Part shown: one piece after another, positions 42,288-51,239 of the stretch | How positions within the stretch are numbered: position 1 is the stretch's first letter | Layout of the letters: every line of letters begins with the position of its first letter | Assembly: GCF_000799075.1 (NCBI RefSeq) | Contig: NZ_JTLI01000034.1 | Coordinates: 1 to 53,408 of the forward strand | DNA: 53,408 nt | From: Cetobacterium sp. ZOR0034 | Lineage (GTDB): Bacteria > Fusobacteriota > Fusobacteriia > Fusobacteriales > Fusobacteriaceae | Reading direction: 5' to 3' | The notes under the pieces: model-generated | What the model was told of the DNA's origin: nothing | Seen by the model: only the letters and a program-made list of their open reading frames with translations | The model's database searches: none | Translations under genes and position numbers: made by a program

Positions 42288-43410
42288 CTATACCCCTACT
42301 TTCAATCACTTTTAATAATTCTTTTCCCTTTCCACATATATTCCCTACCGCAAAAATAACTGAATCTTCAGTTAAAATATCGAATTGTTCTACATTTTTT
42401 AAAATTTCAACTTTATTTATATTTTTATTAAGTTTTTTACAAAAAATATTTATACTCTCTCCTGAGATAAATATTTTTTCAAATTTTTCCTCATGTTTTT
42501 CAACAAAATTTACAAACTGTTCTAATCGGCTTAATCTATCTCTTCTATTATTAACCATAAGGTATTTTTTTCTAGTCCATAACTCTTCACTCTCAAATTT
42601 TTTTATAATCTTCTCACTAGAATCAGGATCATTGGCTGCTAAAAGATTTATAAAACTTATCTTTTTACCTTGAGAATTTAGAAATTTTATCTCTTTTAAA
42701 ACTCCCGAGTCTTTTTTATACTTTTTCATTCTTTCTAATGCTACTTCTCTACTTACACCTAAATACTCACAAACTTTCAAAGCTACTGCTACATTCTCTA
42801 TAAAGTCTATCTTTTTATAGTCATCTTTTAATTCGTCCATGAATAAAACTTTAGTTACTTTTGATTCAGCTTTCTCTTTAATTATATCTAAATTTTTCTC
42901 TTCTCCAGTTATTAAAATTCCATTTTGAGGTATCGTATTACAAAGTGAATTCGTAATTTTTTCTAAGCTTTCTCCCATCTCATCCAAATGATCATATCTC
43001 ACATTAGTTATCACAGCTATGTCTGCTTTTACAATTTTTTCCTCTGATATCTTTTGTAACTCTGGCTTCACAGCCATACACTCCAAAATTAATATCTCTG
43101 TTTCACTTTTTGCAGCTTTTTTTATAATCTTTATCTGCTCTCTTATATTTGCTTTTCCTATTCTTTTTATATTTTTTTCTTGATTATTAATATCTATATA
43201 TTTTGGTTCTGTTCCAGTAACCTTAGTAAATATTCTTTTTTTCCCATCTCTTAATCCTGCATCAATAAGTCTAGAAACTGTTGATTTACCTCTTATTCCA
43301 TTTACATGAATAACCATCTTTATTTTTTTTCTAGCTTTTTCTAACGATATCTTTTCATAAATTAATTTTATAAAAAATATCCCTATGAAAGTAAAAACAA
43401 CAGTTTCCAT
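42280..43410 (-). CDS. pgsB: poly-gamma-glutamate synthase PgsB/CapB
   Basis: 376 residues, Mur-ligase-like amide ligase. An N-terminal membrane segment is followed by the ATP loop HVNGIRGKSTVSRLI (about 34-48). TKVTGTEPKYI, ILECMAVKPELQ and ITNVRYDHLDEMG are conserved CapB stretches. It polymerises glutamate through gamma-amide bonds using ATP. F. nucleatum is a known Gram-negative producer of poly-gamma-glutamate via CapB/CapC, which fits this genome. RBS AGGTGAG. Confidence 0.92.
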   Translation of the reverse strand: METVVFTFIGIFFIKLIYEKISLEKARKKIKMVIHVNGIRGKSTVSRLIDAGLRDGKKRIFTKVTGTEPKYIDINNQEKNIKRIGKANIREQIKIIKKAAKSETEILILECMAVKPELQKISEEKIVKADIAVITNVRYDHLDEMGESLEKITNSLCNTIPQNGILITGEEKNLDIIKEKAESKVTKVLFMDELKDDYKKIDFIENVAVALKVCEYLGVSREVALERMKKYKKDSGVLKEIKFLNSQGKKISFINLLAANDPDSSEKIIKKFESEELWTRKKYLMVNNRRDRLSRLEQFVNFVEKHEEKFEKIFISGESINIFCKKLNKNINKVEILKNVEQFDILTEDSVIFAVGNICGKGKELLKVIESRGIDE

Positions 43411-43420
43411 AACTCACCTC

Positions 43421-44554
43421 TTAATTTTTTGTCACTTTATTCAAGTAGTTTCCTATTCCGTTCTCTCTTATCTCTAAAATTGTTGGAACGTTTTCTATTA
43501 TAATCTCTTTTTCAGGTTCATTTTCTCCCATCACTTTTATAAGTTCTACAACGCTTCCAACATGCCTTGATACTCTTTCGTCAAGAGGATGTCCCTTTTC
43601 ATCAAATGGTACAAATAAACGACCTAACTTTTGTGCTTTTACATATGTCGGATCAACACCAGTTACAACTAAAGCTTCATTAGTTTTTCCTCTTAATCTA
43701 CCTTGAGCTGGATTAGCTGTTTCCATCAAAATTGCATATGTATCTGTAAAATCTCCAAGCTCTCTATGAGTCAATCCTCTTAAACTCACAGGAGATGGTT
43801 CTAATCCAATAGCTACATCTTCAAACTCTAGATTCATTACTGTATTTGATGCAATTCCCATCGCTCTATCGTGAGCAACTATTGCATTTATAACTGGATA
43901 CTCTGGTGAGGCTTCATGTAAATCTATCGTCATATCTATCTTTTCATTTTTTATTAGTTGAACTATTGCATAAGCAGCTTTTTCTGTAGATGTTCCATCT
44001 GCTCTTCCAGGATAAGCTCTATTTATATTTCTAGTTTCATTTCCTGATAACTGCTGCCCAGAACTTGCATGAATATATACGTCTGGATCTGGCCATTGAT
44101 CTAGTGGATTAGTTGCACGTGACCCGTATCTAAACCATCTATCTCCATCTTTAGTTTTAATTGTAAACCTTTGAGGTGATCCCTCTTGGGGATCATTATG
44201 TGTGTATCCACTATTATTAGTTCTAGGAATTACATAGACAATTCCCTTATCAACTTTAGCATTTTCTATAAATAGAATTGCACTTAAAAGTCCTGAGGGT
44301 TCATTTCCATGTGTTCCACCTAAAATTAGTGTAGCCCCCCCCTCCTCTTTTCCTTTTAAAATATAGATCTCTGTATCCATATTAGTTCCTTTTATATCTG
44401 GAAAATACTCACTTAACATCTTTACTTCTGTAACTCCCTCTCCTTTTACAATAGGCTCCGGCTCTCTCATTTTTTTAAACTCTTTCCCTGCTATAAAAGC
44501 TATCAATAAAGAACAAGCTAAAAGTATAGCTCCTGTAGTTTTATTTCCTTTCAT
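43421..44554 (-). CDS. membrane-anchored succinylglutamate desuccinylase/aspartoacylase-like zinc hydrolase
   Basis: 377 residues. An N-terminal membrane anchor (GAILLACSLLIAFIAGKEF) precedes an M14-like domain facing the periplasm. Zinc ligands are visible in LGGTHGNEPSGLLSA (HxxE) and TIDLHEASPEYP; NRAYPGRADGTSTEKAA fits the substrate loop. The family removes acyl or amide-linked groups from glutamate/aspartate. Sitting 10 nt before pgsB, it may cut or trim poly-gamma-glutamate, like the zinc-dependent PghP hydrolases; that is inference. Confidence 0.75.
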   Translation of the reverse strand: MKGNKTTGAILLACSLLIAFIAGKEFKKMREPEPIVKGEGVTEVKMLSEYFPDIKGTNMDTEIYILKGKEEGGATLILGGTHGNEPSGLLSAILFIENAKVDKGIVYVIPRTNNSGYTHNDPQEGSPQRFTIKTKDGDRWFRYGSRATNPLDQWPDPDVYIHASSGQQLSGNETRNINRAYPGRADGTSTEKAAYAIVQLIKNEKIDMTIDLHEASPEYPVINAIVAHDRAMGIASNTVMNLEFEDVAIGLEPSPVSLRGLTHRELGDFTDTYAILMETANPAQGRLRGKTNEALVVTGVDPTYVKAQKLGRLFVPFDEKGHPLDERVSRHVGSVVELIKVMGENEPEKEIIIENVPTILEIRENGIGNYLNKVTKN

Positions 44555-44569
44555 ACAACAATCTCCTCT

Positions 44570-44713
44570 TTATTTTATCATTAATAATCTCAATATTAAA
44601 GGAATTATAACTAACGCCGCATTTAACTGACTAAAAAATCTTTTCTCTTCAAAAAGATTTAATACGACCATGATTAATGTATATAGCGTTATTCCTAAAT
44701 AAATAAACATCAT
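44570..44713 (-). CDS. 47-residue hydrophobic protein in the poly-glutamate operon
   Basis: Short ORF with RBS AGAGGAGAG nine bases before the ATG at 44713 (a second ATG follows directly). Product MMFIYLGITLYTLIMVVLNL continues through a short charged stretch (FEEKRF) to a second hydrophobic segment ending LRLLMIK. Two membrane segments are likely. It fits exactly between the permease and hydrolase genes with normal spacing, so it is probably real. No family recognised. Confidence 0.6.
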   Translation of the reverse strand: MMFIYLGITLYTLIMVVLNLFEEKRFFSQLNAALVIIPLILRLLMIK

Positions 44714-44728
44714 TTTTATCACTCTCCT

Positions 44729-46000
44729 CTAATATATTATCGAAGCTATCTCTTTAGAGAAAACTATAAACAAGATAGAGTAAACTATAATTACCAAAGC
44801 TGGAACCATTGATTTTTTTAAAACTAACGAATACTCTTTTAATCCAACTACCTGAGCAGCAAATATTCCTGCTAGAGCCGTAGGTGGCATCAGATCTCCC
44901 AATCCAGCTATAAAAGAGATTGATGATGCTGTTATTATCTGGTTTTGTGCTAAAAATACCATCAAGAATGGAACTCCTAAAACTGAAGCAGCACCAAAAG
45001 ATGATACTGCTCCAAATAGCGGAATTGTTATTGCCATAGCTACATATATCATTGCTGGTGGTAAACTTAAACTATTTACAACTATAAATCCCCTAACTCC
45101 TGTAAGAGTCATTACTTGAATAAACATTCCAACTCCCATTAAAATTCCTAAAACTGGTAATGTTTCTTTTATCGCTTCCTTAGAAACCGATATAAAGTTA
45201 ATTTTTTTACCACAAAATAATCCAACTACAGCACTTATTAAAAATATTAAAGGCATTCCTAAATTAAATATTGTTGGCACAACTTTTCCTAAAACCATTA
45301 AAATAACACCTAATATTATTGGCAAATAAAGTTTCCAACCATATTTCTCAATATCTTCTAAATTTATTTTAGACTTTATTTCATCATAATTTATTTTTTT
45401 TACATATTTCAATCCTAGATAAAGTACTGTAAAGATAGCTACTGGAATTGTTAGTAAAAGAAGAGGAATTGTAAATCCTACATAAGGCATATCTATTCCT
45501 CCACCAATTATCATTGCTGGTACATTTACAGGAGGAGCAATCATTCCCAATATTCCACCTATTGCAATAATTGTTGCAGTTTCAACAATTGGTATTCCAA
45601 CCAACATAAGTATTGGAGCTACTATACTTCCCGCTGTTAACACTGCTGCTGTTGAAGACCCTGTTATCATTCCTGGAAACATACTAACAATCATTAAAAA
45701 AATTAGTAAAACCCAGGGGATTGAATGAAATTTTTTTAATATTGATGCACTCAAAGCATTCAATGTTCCTATCTCTTGAATAGTTTTCATAAAAATCATA
45801 GCTGTTGCTATTACAAGAATAGTATCGATATATCCAAACATCCCTTCAACTAAATGTCTTACAGGAATTCCATTACCACTTATTAATGTTCCTGTTATAG
45901 CTGATAAAACCATAGCTATACTCACAGGTAATTTCAGCTTAAAACATGAAAATGTAAAAACTATTATCATTCCTAAAAATATTATCAATTCTTGCGACAC
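44729..46000 (-). CDS. DctM-like (TRAP large subunit) permease
   Basis: 423 residues, about 12 membrane segments. DctM/ion-transporter-superfamily motifs: FPGMITGSSTAAVLTAGSI, GGILGMIAPPVNVPAMIIGG and AGLGDLMPPTALAGIFAAQV. The start is GTG at 46000, after a strong AAGGAGGAAAAA. No DctP binding protein or DctQ small subunit is encoded beside it, so it may work alone or with the 47-residue protein. In this operon, glutamate or oligoglutamate transport is plausible but unproven. Confidence 0.75.
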   Translation of the reverse strand: MSQELIIFLGMIIVFTFSCFKLKLPVSIAMVLSAITGTLISGNGIPVRHLVEGMFGYIDTILVIATAMIFMKTIQEIGTLNALSASILKKFHSIPWVLLIFLMIVSMFPGMITGSSTAAVLTAGSIVAPILMLVGIPIVETATIIAIGGILGMIAPPVNVPAMIIGGGIDMPYVGFTIPLLLLTIPVAIFTVLYLGLKYVKKINYDEIKSKINLEDIEKYGWKLYLPIILGVILMVLGKVVPTIFNLGMPLIFLISAVVGLFCGKKINFISVSKEAIKETLPVLGILMGVGMFIQVMTLTGVRGFIVVNSLSLPPAMIYVAMAITIPLFGAVSSFGAASVLGVPFLMVFLAQNQIITASSISFIAGLGDLMPPTALAGIFAAQVVGLKEYSLVLKKSMVPALVIIVYSILFIVFSKEIASIIY

Positions 46001-46017
46001 TTTTTCCTCCTTTGAAT

Positions 46018-46047
46018 AAAAGCTGCTAAAAATTTTTAGCAGCTTTT
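46018..46047 (-). terminator. hairpin inside the poly-glutamate operon
   Basis: A perfect 30-nt palindrome (AAAAGCTGCTAAAAA and its complement), followed on the minus strand by TTTTATTC. It lies between the DUF6305-like gene and the DctM-like permease gene; probably a (partial) terminator that lowers downstream expression. Confidence 0.65.
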
Positions 46048-46058
46048 TTATTTGCTTA

Positions 46059-46589
46059 TTAAAAAATCTCTTTTAGAGGCTCTACTGCTCCACTTATTTT
46101 AGGAACAAGAACTAAAGGTATTTTCTTTTCTTCAGCTACTTTTGTAAATAGTTGATCTTTATTTCCATCTTCGACTACGATTAAATAGTCACACTCTCCA
46201 ACAGTTGCGTTTACAAATTTATCAGATAATTCTCCTCTTCGTTGCTCTCCACCAACATGTAATCCAACTATTTTTATTCCTTTTTCTTTAGCAATTTTTA
46301 GCAGTTGTTCAGTTCTCGCTAGCTCATCTTCAACTTTTATCCCTGCTGCACCAAGTCCCTTTGAACTTCCTCCAATTGCTATTACAACTGTCTTGTCTAT
46401 TCCTAGTTTATCTCCAGTAATATTTTTATCTAAAGTTGCTTCTACTCCAGCTTTTTTTAATAGCACACTTACCATTTGTACATCAGCACTTTGCCCTACT
46501 GAAGTTAATAACACAGGTTTTTCAAATTTTTCTCCAAAAGCTAAAACCCCTAAAATAAAAAACAATATTGTTGTAAAAAATCTTTTCAT
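46059..46589 (-). CDS. secreted DUF6305-like protein
   Basis: 176 residues with signal peptide (MKRFFTTILFFILGVLAFG). Rossmann-like pattern: KPVLLTSVGQSADVQMVSVLL, TVVIAIGGSSKGLGAAGI, GIKIVGLHVGGEQRRGELSD, CDYLIVVEDGNKD. It resembles DUF6305 proteins that accompany poly-glutamate genes; I am moderately sure of the family name and do not know the function. It starts 17 nt after the gamma-glutamyltransferase gene. Confidence 0.6.
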   Translation of the reverse strand: MKRFFTTILFFILGVLAFGEKFEKPVLLTSVGQSADVQMVSVLLKKAGVEATLDKNITGDKLGIDKTVVIAIGGSSKGLGAAGIKVEDELARTEQLLKIAKEKGIKIVGLHVGGEQRRGELSDKFVNATVGECDYLIVVEDGNKDQLFTKVAEEKKIPLVLVPKISGAVEPLKEIF

Positions 46590-46606
46590 CTATTCATCCT
46601 CCTCTT

Positions 46607-48310
46607 TTAAATACCTACTGCTTTTCCATCTCTTCTTGGGTCTGCTCCGCCTTCTAATGTTCCATCTTTTTTATACAATACTCCTTGAACTGATCCCATT
46701 CCTCTATCCCACTCTGATGTTCCATTCACCTCATGTCCTAGAGATTTTAGCTTATCTACAGTTTCAGGAGTAATTCTTGTCTCAACATTAATTTTATTAG
46801 ATGTATTATCAAACATTCTTGGAGCATCAATAGCTTCTTGCATTCCCATATTATGATCCACTACTTTACTTATTACTTGTGACACTGTACTTATAATCTT
46901 TGTAGCACCTGGTGATCCTAACACCATAAATGGCTCGCCATTTTTAAGTACAATTGTTGGTGACATTGAACTAAGAGGAGTTTTTCCTGGAGCTACTGAG
47001 TTCGGATGCCCTTCTCCTGTAACAAAATCATCCATCTCATTATTTAAGACAAATCCATATCCATCTGCTACTACTCCATTTCCAAAAATTCCATTTACAG
47101 TTTTAGTTACTGAAACCATATTCCCCTCTTTATCTGCTATAGAGTAATGAGTTGTATCATCCGATTCATACTGCCATGGGTCATGAGCGATACTTTCTTT
47201 TGATTTAGACATATCAATTTTTTCAGATAAATCTTTTGCATATTTTTTAGATGTTAATCCCTTTAAAGGTACTGGAGTATAATCTGTATCTCCCATATAT
47301 TTTGCTCTATCAGCATAAGATAACTTAAATGCTTCAGAGAAAAGGTGTAAATACTCTGGAGAGTTTACTTCCATATCTCCAACCTTAAAGTTTTCTAAAA
47401 TATTTAATATTTGTACAACTACTGCTCCTCCTGAACTCGGAGCTGGTGATGATATAATCTCATATCCTCTATAATTTCCTACTACAGGTTTTCTAATTCT
47501 CGGTTCATAATTTGCTAAATCTTCCATTGTGAATACTCCACCATACTTATTTAAAGTTCCAACAATAGATTCAGCTACTTCACCTTTATAAAATCCATCC
47601 TTACCATTTTTTATTATTAAATCAAGTGTTTTAGCCATATCTTCATTTTTAAAAGTATCTCCTGTTTCATAAGGAAATCCATCTGCTGTTAAAAAAGTTT
47701 TTCCAAACTCAGGATATTTAATCATCAAGTCATATTTATTTTTCATATCTCCTGATAATGTTGGTGTTACAACAAAACCATTTTTTGCTAAGTCTGCTGC
47801 TGGTCTAATTACATCCTCTCTTGACATAGTTCCATATTTCTCTAAAGCATATAGTAGTCCTGCCACTTCTCCTGGAACTCCAGCTGCTTTTCCACCTTCA
47901 ACCTTTTCGTTATCCACTACTTTTCCATCTTTATCTAGTACCCACATTTTTGGTGCTGAATTTTTTGGTGCTCTCTCTCTAAAATCAATAAATACTGTTT
48001 CCCCTGTCTTAGCAATTCTTATTAGCATAAATCCACCTCCACCTAATCCAGATGAATTTGGTTCTGCAACACCTAAAGCAAACCCTGCTGCTACTGCTGC
48101 ATCAATTGCATTTCCTCCTTTTTTTAAAACATCCATTCCAATTTTACTAGCTTCATACTTACTTGTAGAAACTATTCCAACTTTCCCCTCTGCTCCTCTA
48201 CCAGTTCTAATCATATTCCCATTTTCATCAAATGGTTTAAAATCAGCTTTTAAACTGCTAAAAGAAAAAAATGTTACTGCAACTGCTCCTAATAAATATC
48301 TTTTTTTCAT
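46607..48310 (-). CDS. ggt: gamma-glutamyltransferase
   Basis: 567 residues with signal peptide (MKKRYLLGAVAVTFFSFSSLKA). Self-processing Ntn-hydrolase: the nucleophile threonine is in SDDTTHYSIADKEGNMVS (about 381-398), with substrate/anion loops in EPNSSGLGGGGFMLI, SSPAPSSGGAVVVQIL and PLSSMSPTIV. It acts in the periplasm on gamma-glutamyl bonds; beside pgsBC it could trim poly-gamma-glutamate (as PgdS/Ggt-type genes do elsewhere) or recycle glutathione. First gene of this block, with its own promoter. RBS AAGGGGAG. Confidence 0.92.
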   Translation of the reverse strand: MKKRYLLGAVAVTFFSFSSLKADFKPFDENGNMIRTGRGAEGKVGIVSTSKYEASKIGMDVLKKGGNAIDAAVAAGFALGVAEPNSSGLGGGGFMLIRIAKTGETVFIDFRERAPKNSAPKMWVLDKDGKVVDNEKVEGGKAAGVPGEVAGLLYALEKYGTMSREDVIRPAADLAKNGFVVTPTLSGDMKNKYDLMIKYPEFGKTFLTADGFPYETGDTFKNEDMAKTLDLIIKNGKDGFYKGEVAESIVGTLNKYGGVFTMEDLANYEPRIRKPVVGNYRGYEIISSPAPSSGGAVVVQILNILENFKVGDMEVNSPEYLHLFSEAFKLSYADRAKYMGDTDYTPVPLKGLTSKKYAKDLSEKIDMSKSKESIAHDPWQYESDDTTHYSIADKEGNMVSVTKTVNGIFGNGVVADGYGFVLNNEMDDFVTGEGHPNSVAPGKTPLSSMSPTIVLKNGEPFMVLGSPGATKIISTVSQVISKVVDHNMGMQEAIDAPRMFDNTSNKINVETRITPETVDKLKSLGHEVNGTSEWDRGMGSVQGVLYKKDGTLEGGADPRRDGKAVGI

Positions 48311-48336
48311 AACTCACTCCCCTTTCATTTCTATTA

Positions 48337-48365
48337 TTTATACTCTATGAATTTTTGAATGTAAA
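48337..48365 (-). promoter_or_regulatory. promoter of the ggt/poly-glutamate operon
   Basis: Minus strand: TTTACA (48360-48365), 17-nt spacer, TATAAA (48337-48342), 26 bases before the ggt ATG. Confidence 0.5.
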
Positions 48366-48411
48366 TAAAACATCCATTTTTCTCTTTTTTCTCTTTTTTC
48401 TCACAAAAAAA

Positions 48412-48452
48412 ATAAACCCTCTTTGCTATCAAATAAAACAATTTGGGTTTAT
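48412..48452 (-). terminator. terminator of the two-component operon
   Basis: Stem ATAAACCC/GGGTTTAT with a 25-nt loop; T8 follows on the minus strand. The large loop makes it a weaker call. Confidence 0.5.
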
Positions 48453-48456
48453 ATCT

Positions 48457-49080
48457 CTATTTTAGTTTATACTCTTTTTTAGGTCTTCCGATTTTTCCAT
48501 AAATATTATTTAAAATAACTTTCTCTTCATTCAAAAGATAGTTCATATATCGATTTACTGTTTTTGTAGCAACTCCTGTTAAATTAGATATTTCATCAAC
48601 ATCCATATATTCTTGCTTATTATTTAAGCATCCTAAAACTATATTTAGAGTATTTTTATCTATCCCTTTAGGAAGTCCTTTAGATAGTGAATCCTCATCT
48701 TTTAAAGGTTTTTTATTATTCAAATGAACATTCACCCTTGAAAAAAGATCAAGCATTTTTATAGGTTTAATTGCAAAATCATTTGCTCCCGCTTCAAAAA
48801 AACTTTCTGCTACAATCTCTTTTCCCTCTACTGTTAAAGCAATTATTGATACCTCTTTATCTAATGTTCTTATTAGCTTCGTACCAATAGCTCCATTTAT
48901 ATAAGGCATGTTATAATCTATCAAAATTATATCAAATTTTCTATTTTTCATTATTTCCAAGGATTTCTCCACACTATTAGCAGTTTCTACACTCCATCCC
49001 TTATATATAAAAAATTCAGATATTGCAAAACATATATCCTCTGAATCATCTATAATTAACATACTATTCCCCATACTCAT
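48457..49080 (-). CDS. response regulator with C-terminal winged helix (CitB/DcuR-like)
   Basis: 207 residues. Receiver domain (about 7-125): acidic pair IIDDSED, phospho-acceptor in IILIDYNMPY, switch Thr in IIALTVEG, Lys in FAIKPIKML. The C-terminal ~60 residues carry a helix-turn-helix (VDEISNLTGVATKTVNRYMNYLL) like the CitB/DcuR group. ATG at 49080 or, better spaced from AAAGGGGG, at 49074. Overlaps the kinase gene. Likely regulates the adjacent ggt/poly-glutamate operon; inferred from position. Confidence 0.86.
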   Translation of the reverse strand: MSMGNSMLIIDDSEDICFAISEFFIYKGWSVETANSVEKSLEIMKNRKFDIILIDYNMPYINGAIGTKLIRTLDKEVSIIALTVEGKEIVAESFFEAGANDFAIKPIKMLDLFSRVNVHLNNKKPLKDEDSLSKGLPKGIDKNTLNIVLGCLNNKQEYMDVDEISNLTGVATKTVNRYMNYLLNEEKVILNNIYGKIGRPKKEYKLK

Positions 49081-50371
49081 CCCCCTTTAGAATGATATAA
49101 ATTTTTGTTCCCATTTTTGTTTTTTTTATAAAATATATTTTTCCATCCATCTCTTTTATAGTTTTCACTACAAAAGCTAATCCTTTTCCTGATGATTTTT
49201 TTGTAGATACTCCCTCTTTTATTAATTCATTTATATTATCAATATCAATTCCATCACCATAATCGTCAATTTGGATTATTAATCTCCTTTTATAATCTTT
49301 AACCATTATATTTACAACAGATGAATTTGCCTCCCAAGAGTTAACAATAAGATTTATTATTACCCTAGATAATAAAATTCTATTTCCTTTTAGTTTATAA
49401 TCTTTTTTTAAATAACTTTTATAAGTTATCCCCTCAATGTTTTTATGAACTGATAAAAATGAAAAAATAAATCTCATCATCTCTTCAATTTCTATTGGTT
49501 TCTCAGATTTTACAGATAGTATTTCACCAATCATAATATTTGTTTTTTCTATTGAATCTTCCATCTTTTTCAAATAAAGTTTTTTTCTCTCATCCTTCTC
49601 TTGAAGGGTGAGAGTTTCTAATAGAGCTCCCACTGAAAAAATCGGTGTTTTCAAATCATGAACCAATAGTTGAACCTCTTTTAAATGTCTATTTTCCATC
49701 TCTGATCTAGATCTTGCAATTCTTTCCTCTTGTCCTTTAAAAAAATGTAGCAATAAAATTGAAAATAAGGTAAAAAAGCTGAAGAAACTAATACAAATTA
49801 AAGTTACAATCACATCCGCTTCCATAAAATTTATAGCTTTATTTAAATCCGATGTAATCTCTCCTACACCTAAAAAATTAAAAAATTTACTTACATCTAA
49901 CCATTGTAGCCCTACAATAAAGGATAAAAAAACTAAATATTTTTCTACATATGTTATGTTTTTTAAATCAAATTTTACATAATAACAAAACCATAACACT
50001 CCTAAAATACTTGTCTTCCCAACAGGAAGTTGAATATCATAGAAAATCTTTATTAAACTGTAGGCTATAGGAATTATTGGTAGTATTAATAATACTTTCT
50101 CAAAATTCCTTTTCCTTCCATTTTTTATAATCTCTATTGAATCAAAAAGTAAAAAGATCGCTATATACATCGGTATTGATCTTAAAGTATTCATTATAAC
50201 TAACTTTAACATCCCAATTAAAAGGTGTTCTTTATCCCATAACTCCAATGCCTTAGTTATGGATTCGTAAATCTTAAAATTTTGATGCGTTAAAAAAATA
50301 GGAAAAATCATTCCCAAAAAAAGTACAATTAATACCATTTTTAGTTTTTTATATTCTAATTTAATCTCCAT
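49064..50371 (-). CDS. membrane sensor histidine kinase
   Basis: 435 residues. About six N-terminal membrane helices (1-215) are followed by a short coiled coil and HisKA-type dimerisation domain with phospho-His in LLVHDLKTPIFSVGALLETL (about 236-255). The HATPase domain has an N-box (INLIVNSWEANSS), G1 (IDDYGDGID) and G2 (SSGKGLAFVVKTI). The absence of a clear periplasmic sensor loop suggests detection within or at the membrane. Overlaps the response regulator gene by 17 nt. Confidence 0.87.
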   Translation of the reverse strand: MEIKLEYKKLKMVLIVLFLGMIFPIFLTHQNFKIYESITKALELWDKEHLLIGMLKLVIMNTLRSIPMYIAIFLLFDSIEIIKNGRKRNFEKVLLILPIIPIAYSLIKIFYDIQLPVGKTSILGVLWFCYYVKFDLKNITYVEKYLVFLSFIVGLQWLDVSKFFNFLGVGEITSDLNKAINFMEADVIVTLICISFFSFFTLFSILLLHFFKGQEERIARSRSEMENRHLKEVQLLVHDLKTPIFSVGALLETLTLQEKDERKKLYLKKMEDSIEKTNIMIGEILSVKSEKPIEIEEMMRFIFSFLSVHKNIEGITYKSYLKKDYKLKGNRILLSRVIINLIVNSWEANSSVVNIMVKDYKRRLIIQIDDYGDGIDIDNINELIKEGVSTKKSSGKGLAFVVKTIKEMDGKIYFIKKTKMGTKIYIILKGDEYGE

Positions 50372-50414
50372 ATTCTCTCCCTTGGATTTACTCTAATTAT
50401 ATCATTATTTTATT

Positions 50415-50447
50415 TAAATAGAATAATTTTTATCTAAATAAAATAAT
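50415..50447. repeat. direct repeat upstream of the kinase and sirtuin genes
   Basis: TAAATAGAATAAT (50415-50427) and TAAATAAAATAAT (50435-50447), 12/13 identical, 20 bases apart start to start (about two helical turns). It lies in the divergent region; a candidate response-regulator binding site. Confidence 0.4.
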
Positions 50448-50461
50448 CACATAAAGTTTTA

Positions 50462-50490
50462 TTGAATAGATTGAGATAATATACTATAAT
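50462..50490 (+). promoter_or_regulatory. promoter of the sirtuin gene
   Basis: TTGAAT (50462-50467), 17-nt spacer, perfect TATAAT (50485-50490), 33 bases before the ATG. Confidence 0.65.
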
Positions 50491-50523
50491 AGTCTTAATA
50501 ACTATCGTAAATGAGGTGTTTAT

Positions 50524-51228
50524 ATGAATGATAAATGGAGCAAATTAAAAAATATAATTCAAAATAGTGATAATATCGTTTTCTTCGGAGGAGCTGGTAC
50601 GTCAACAGAAAGTGGCATTCAAGATTTCAGGGGAACTGGTGGCCTTTATAGTCGTGAATACAAAGGATATAATCCTGAAGAGATTTTACATATAAATTTT
50701 TTCTTAAAAAATAGAAAAATCTTTAATGAATTCCTGAGTGAGAAAATGAACTTTAATGGTATAAAACCACATAAAGGTCATTATGCTCTTGTAGATTTAG
50801 AAAAAGATGGAAAATTAAAAGCCATAATTACACAAAATATTGATGATCTTCATCAAAAGGCTGGTTCTAAAAATGTATTAGAACTTCATGGGAATATATC
50901 TCATTTTTATTGTCTATCTTGTGGAAAAAAAGAAAAAGAAAACTTTAGCTGTCAATGTGGCGGGATAACACGGCCACCTGTTACATTATATGGTGAAAAT
51001 CTAAATGAAGAAATTACTGAACTGGCTATTAATGCCATTAAAAAAGCTGATACACTTATCGTTGCTGGAACAAGTCTTACCGTTTATCCTGCGGCATACT
51101 ATATACAATATTTCAAAGGAAAAAATCTTATTATCATCAATGCTGATGAAACTAAATACGATCAATATGCTACTTTAGTTATCAGAGATAGCTTTGCAGA
51201 AGTTATGTCTTATGTGACACAAAAATAA
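50524..51228 (+). CDS. cobB: NAD-dependent protein deacylase (sirtuin)
   Basis: 234 residues, bacterial Sir2 size. GGAGTSTESGIQDFRGTGGLY (about 20-40, split as GGAGTSTESGI and QDFRGTGGLY) is the NAD-binding start; the catalytic motif is ITQNIDDLHQKAG with LELHGN; zinc ligands are CLSCG and CQCGG. It removes acyl groups from lysine, using NAD. It commonly regulates acetyl-CoA synthetase and central metabolism. RBS GAGGTG. Followed 11 nt later by the DUF2141 gene. Confidence 0.93.
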   Translation: MNDKWSKLKNIIQNSDNIVFFGGAGTSTESGIQDFRGTGGLYSREYKGYNPEEILHINFFLKNRKIFNEFLSEKMNFNGIKPHKGHYALVDLEKDGKLKAIITQNIDDLHQKAGSKNVLELHGNISHFYCLSCGKKEKENFSCQCGGITRPPVTLYGENLNEEITELAINAIKKADTLIVAGTSLTVYPAAYYIQYFKGKNLIIINADETKYDQYATLVIRDSFAEVMSYVTQK

Positions 51229-51239
51229 AAGGAGAATCT

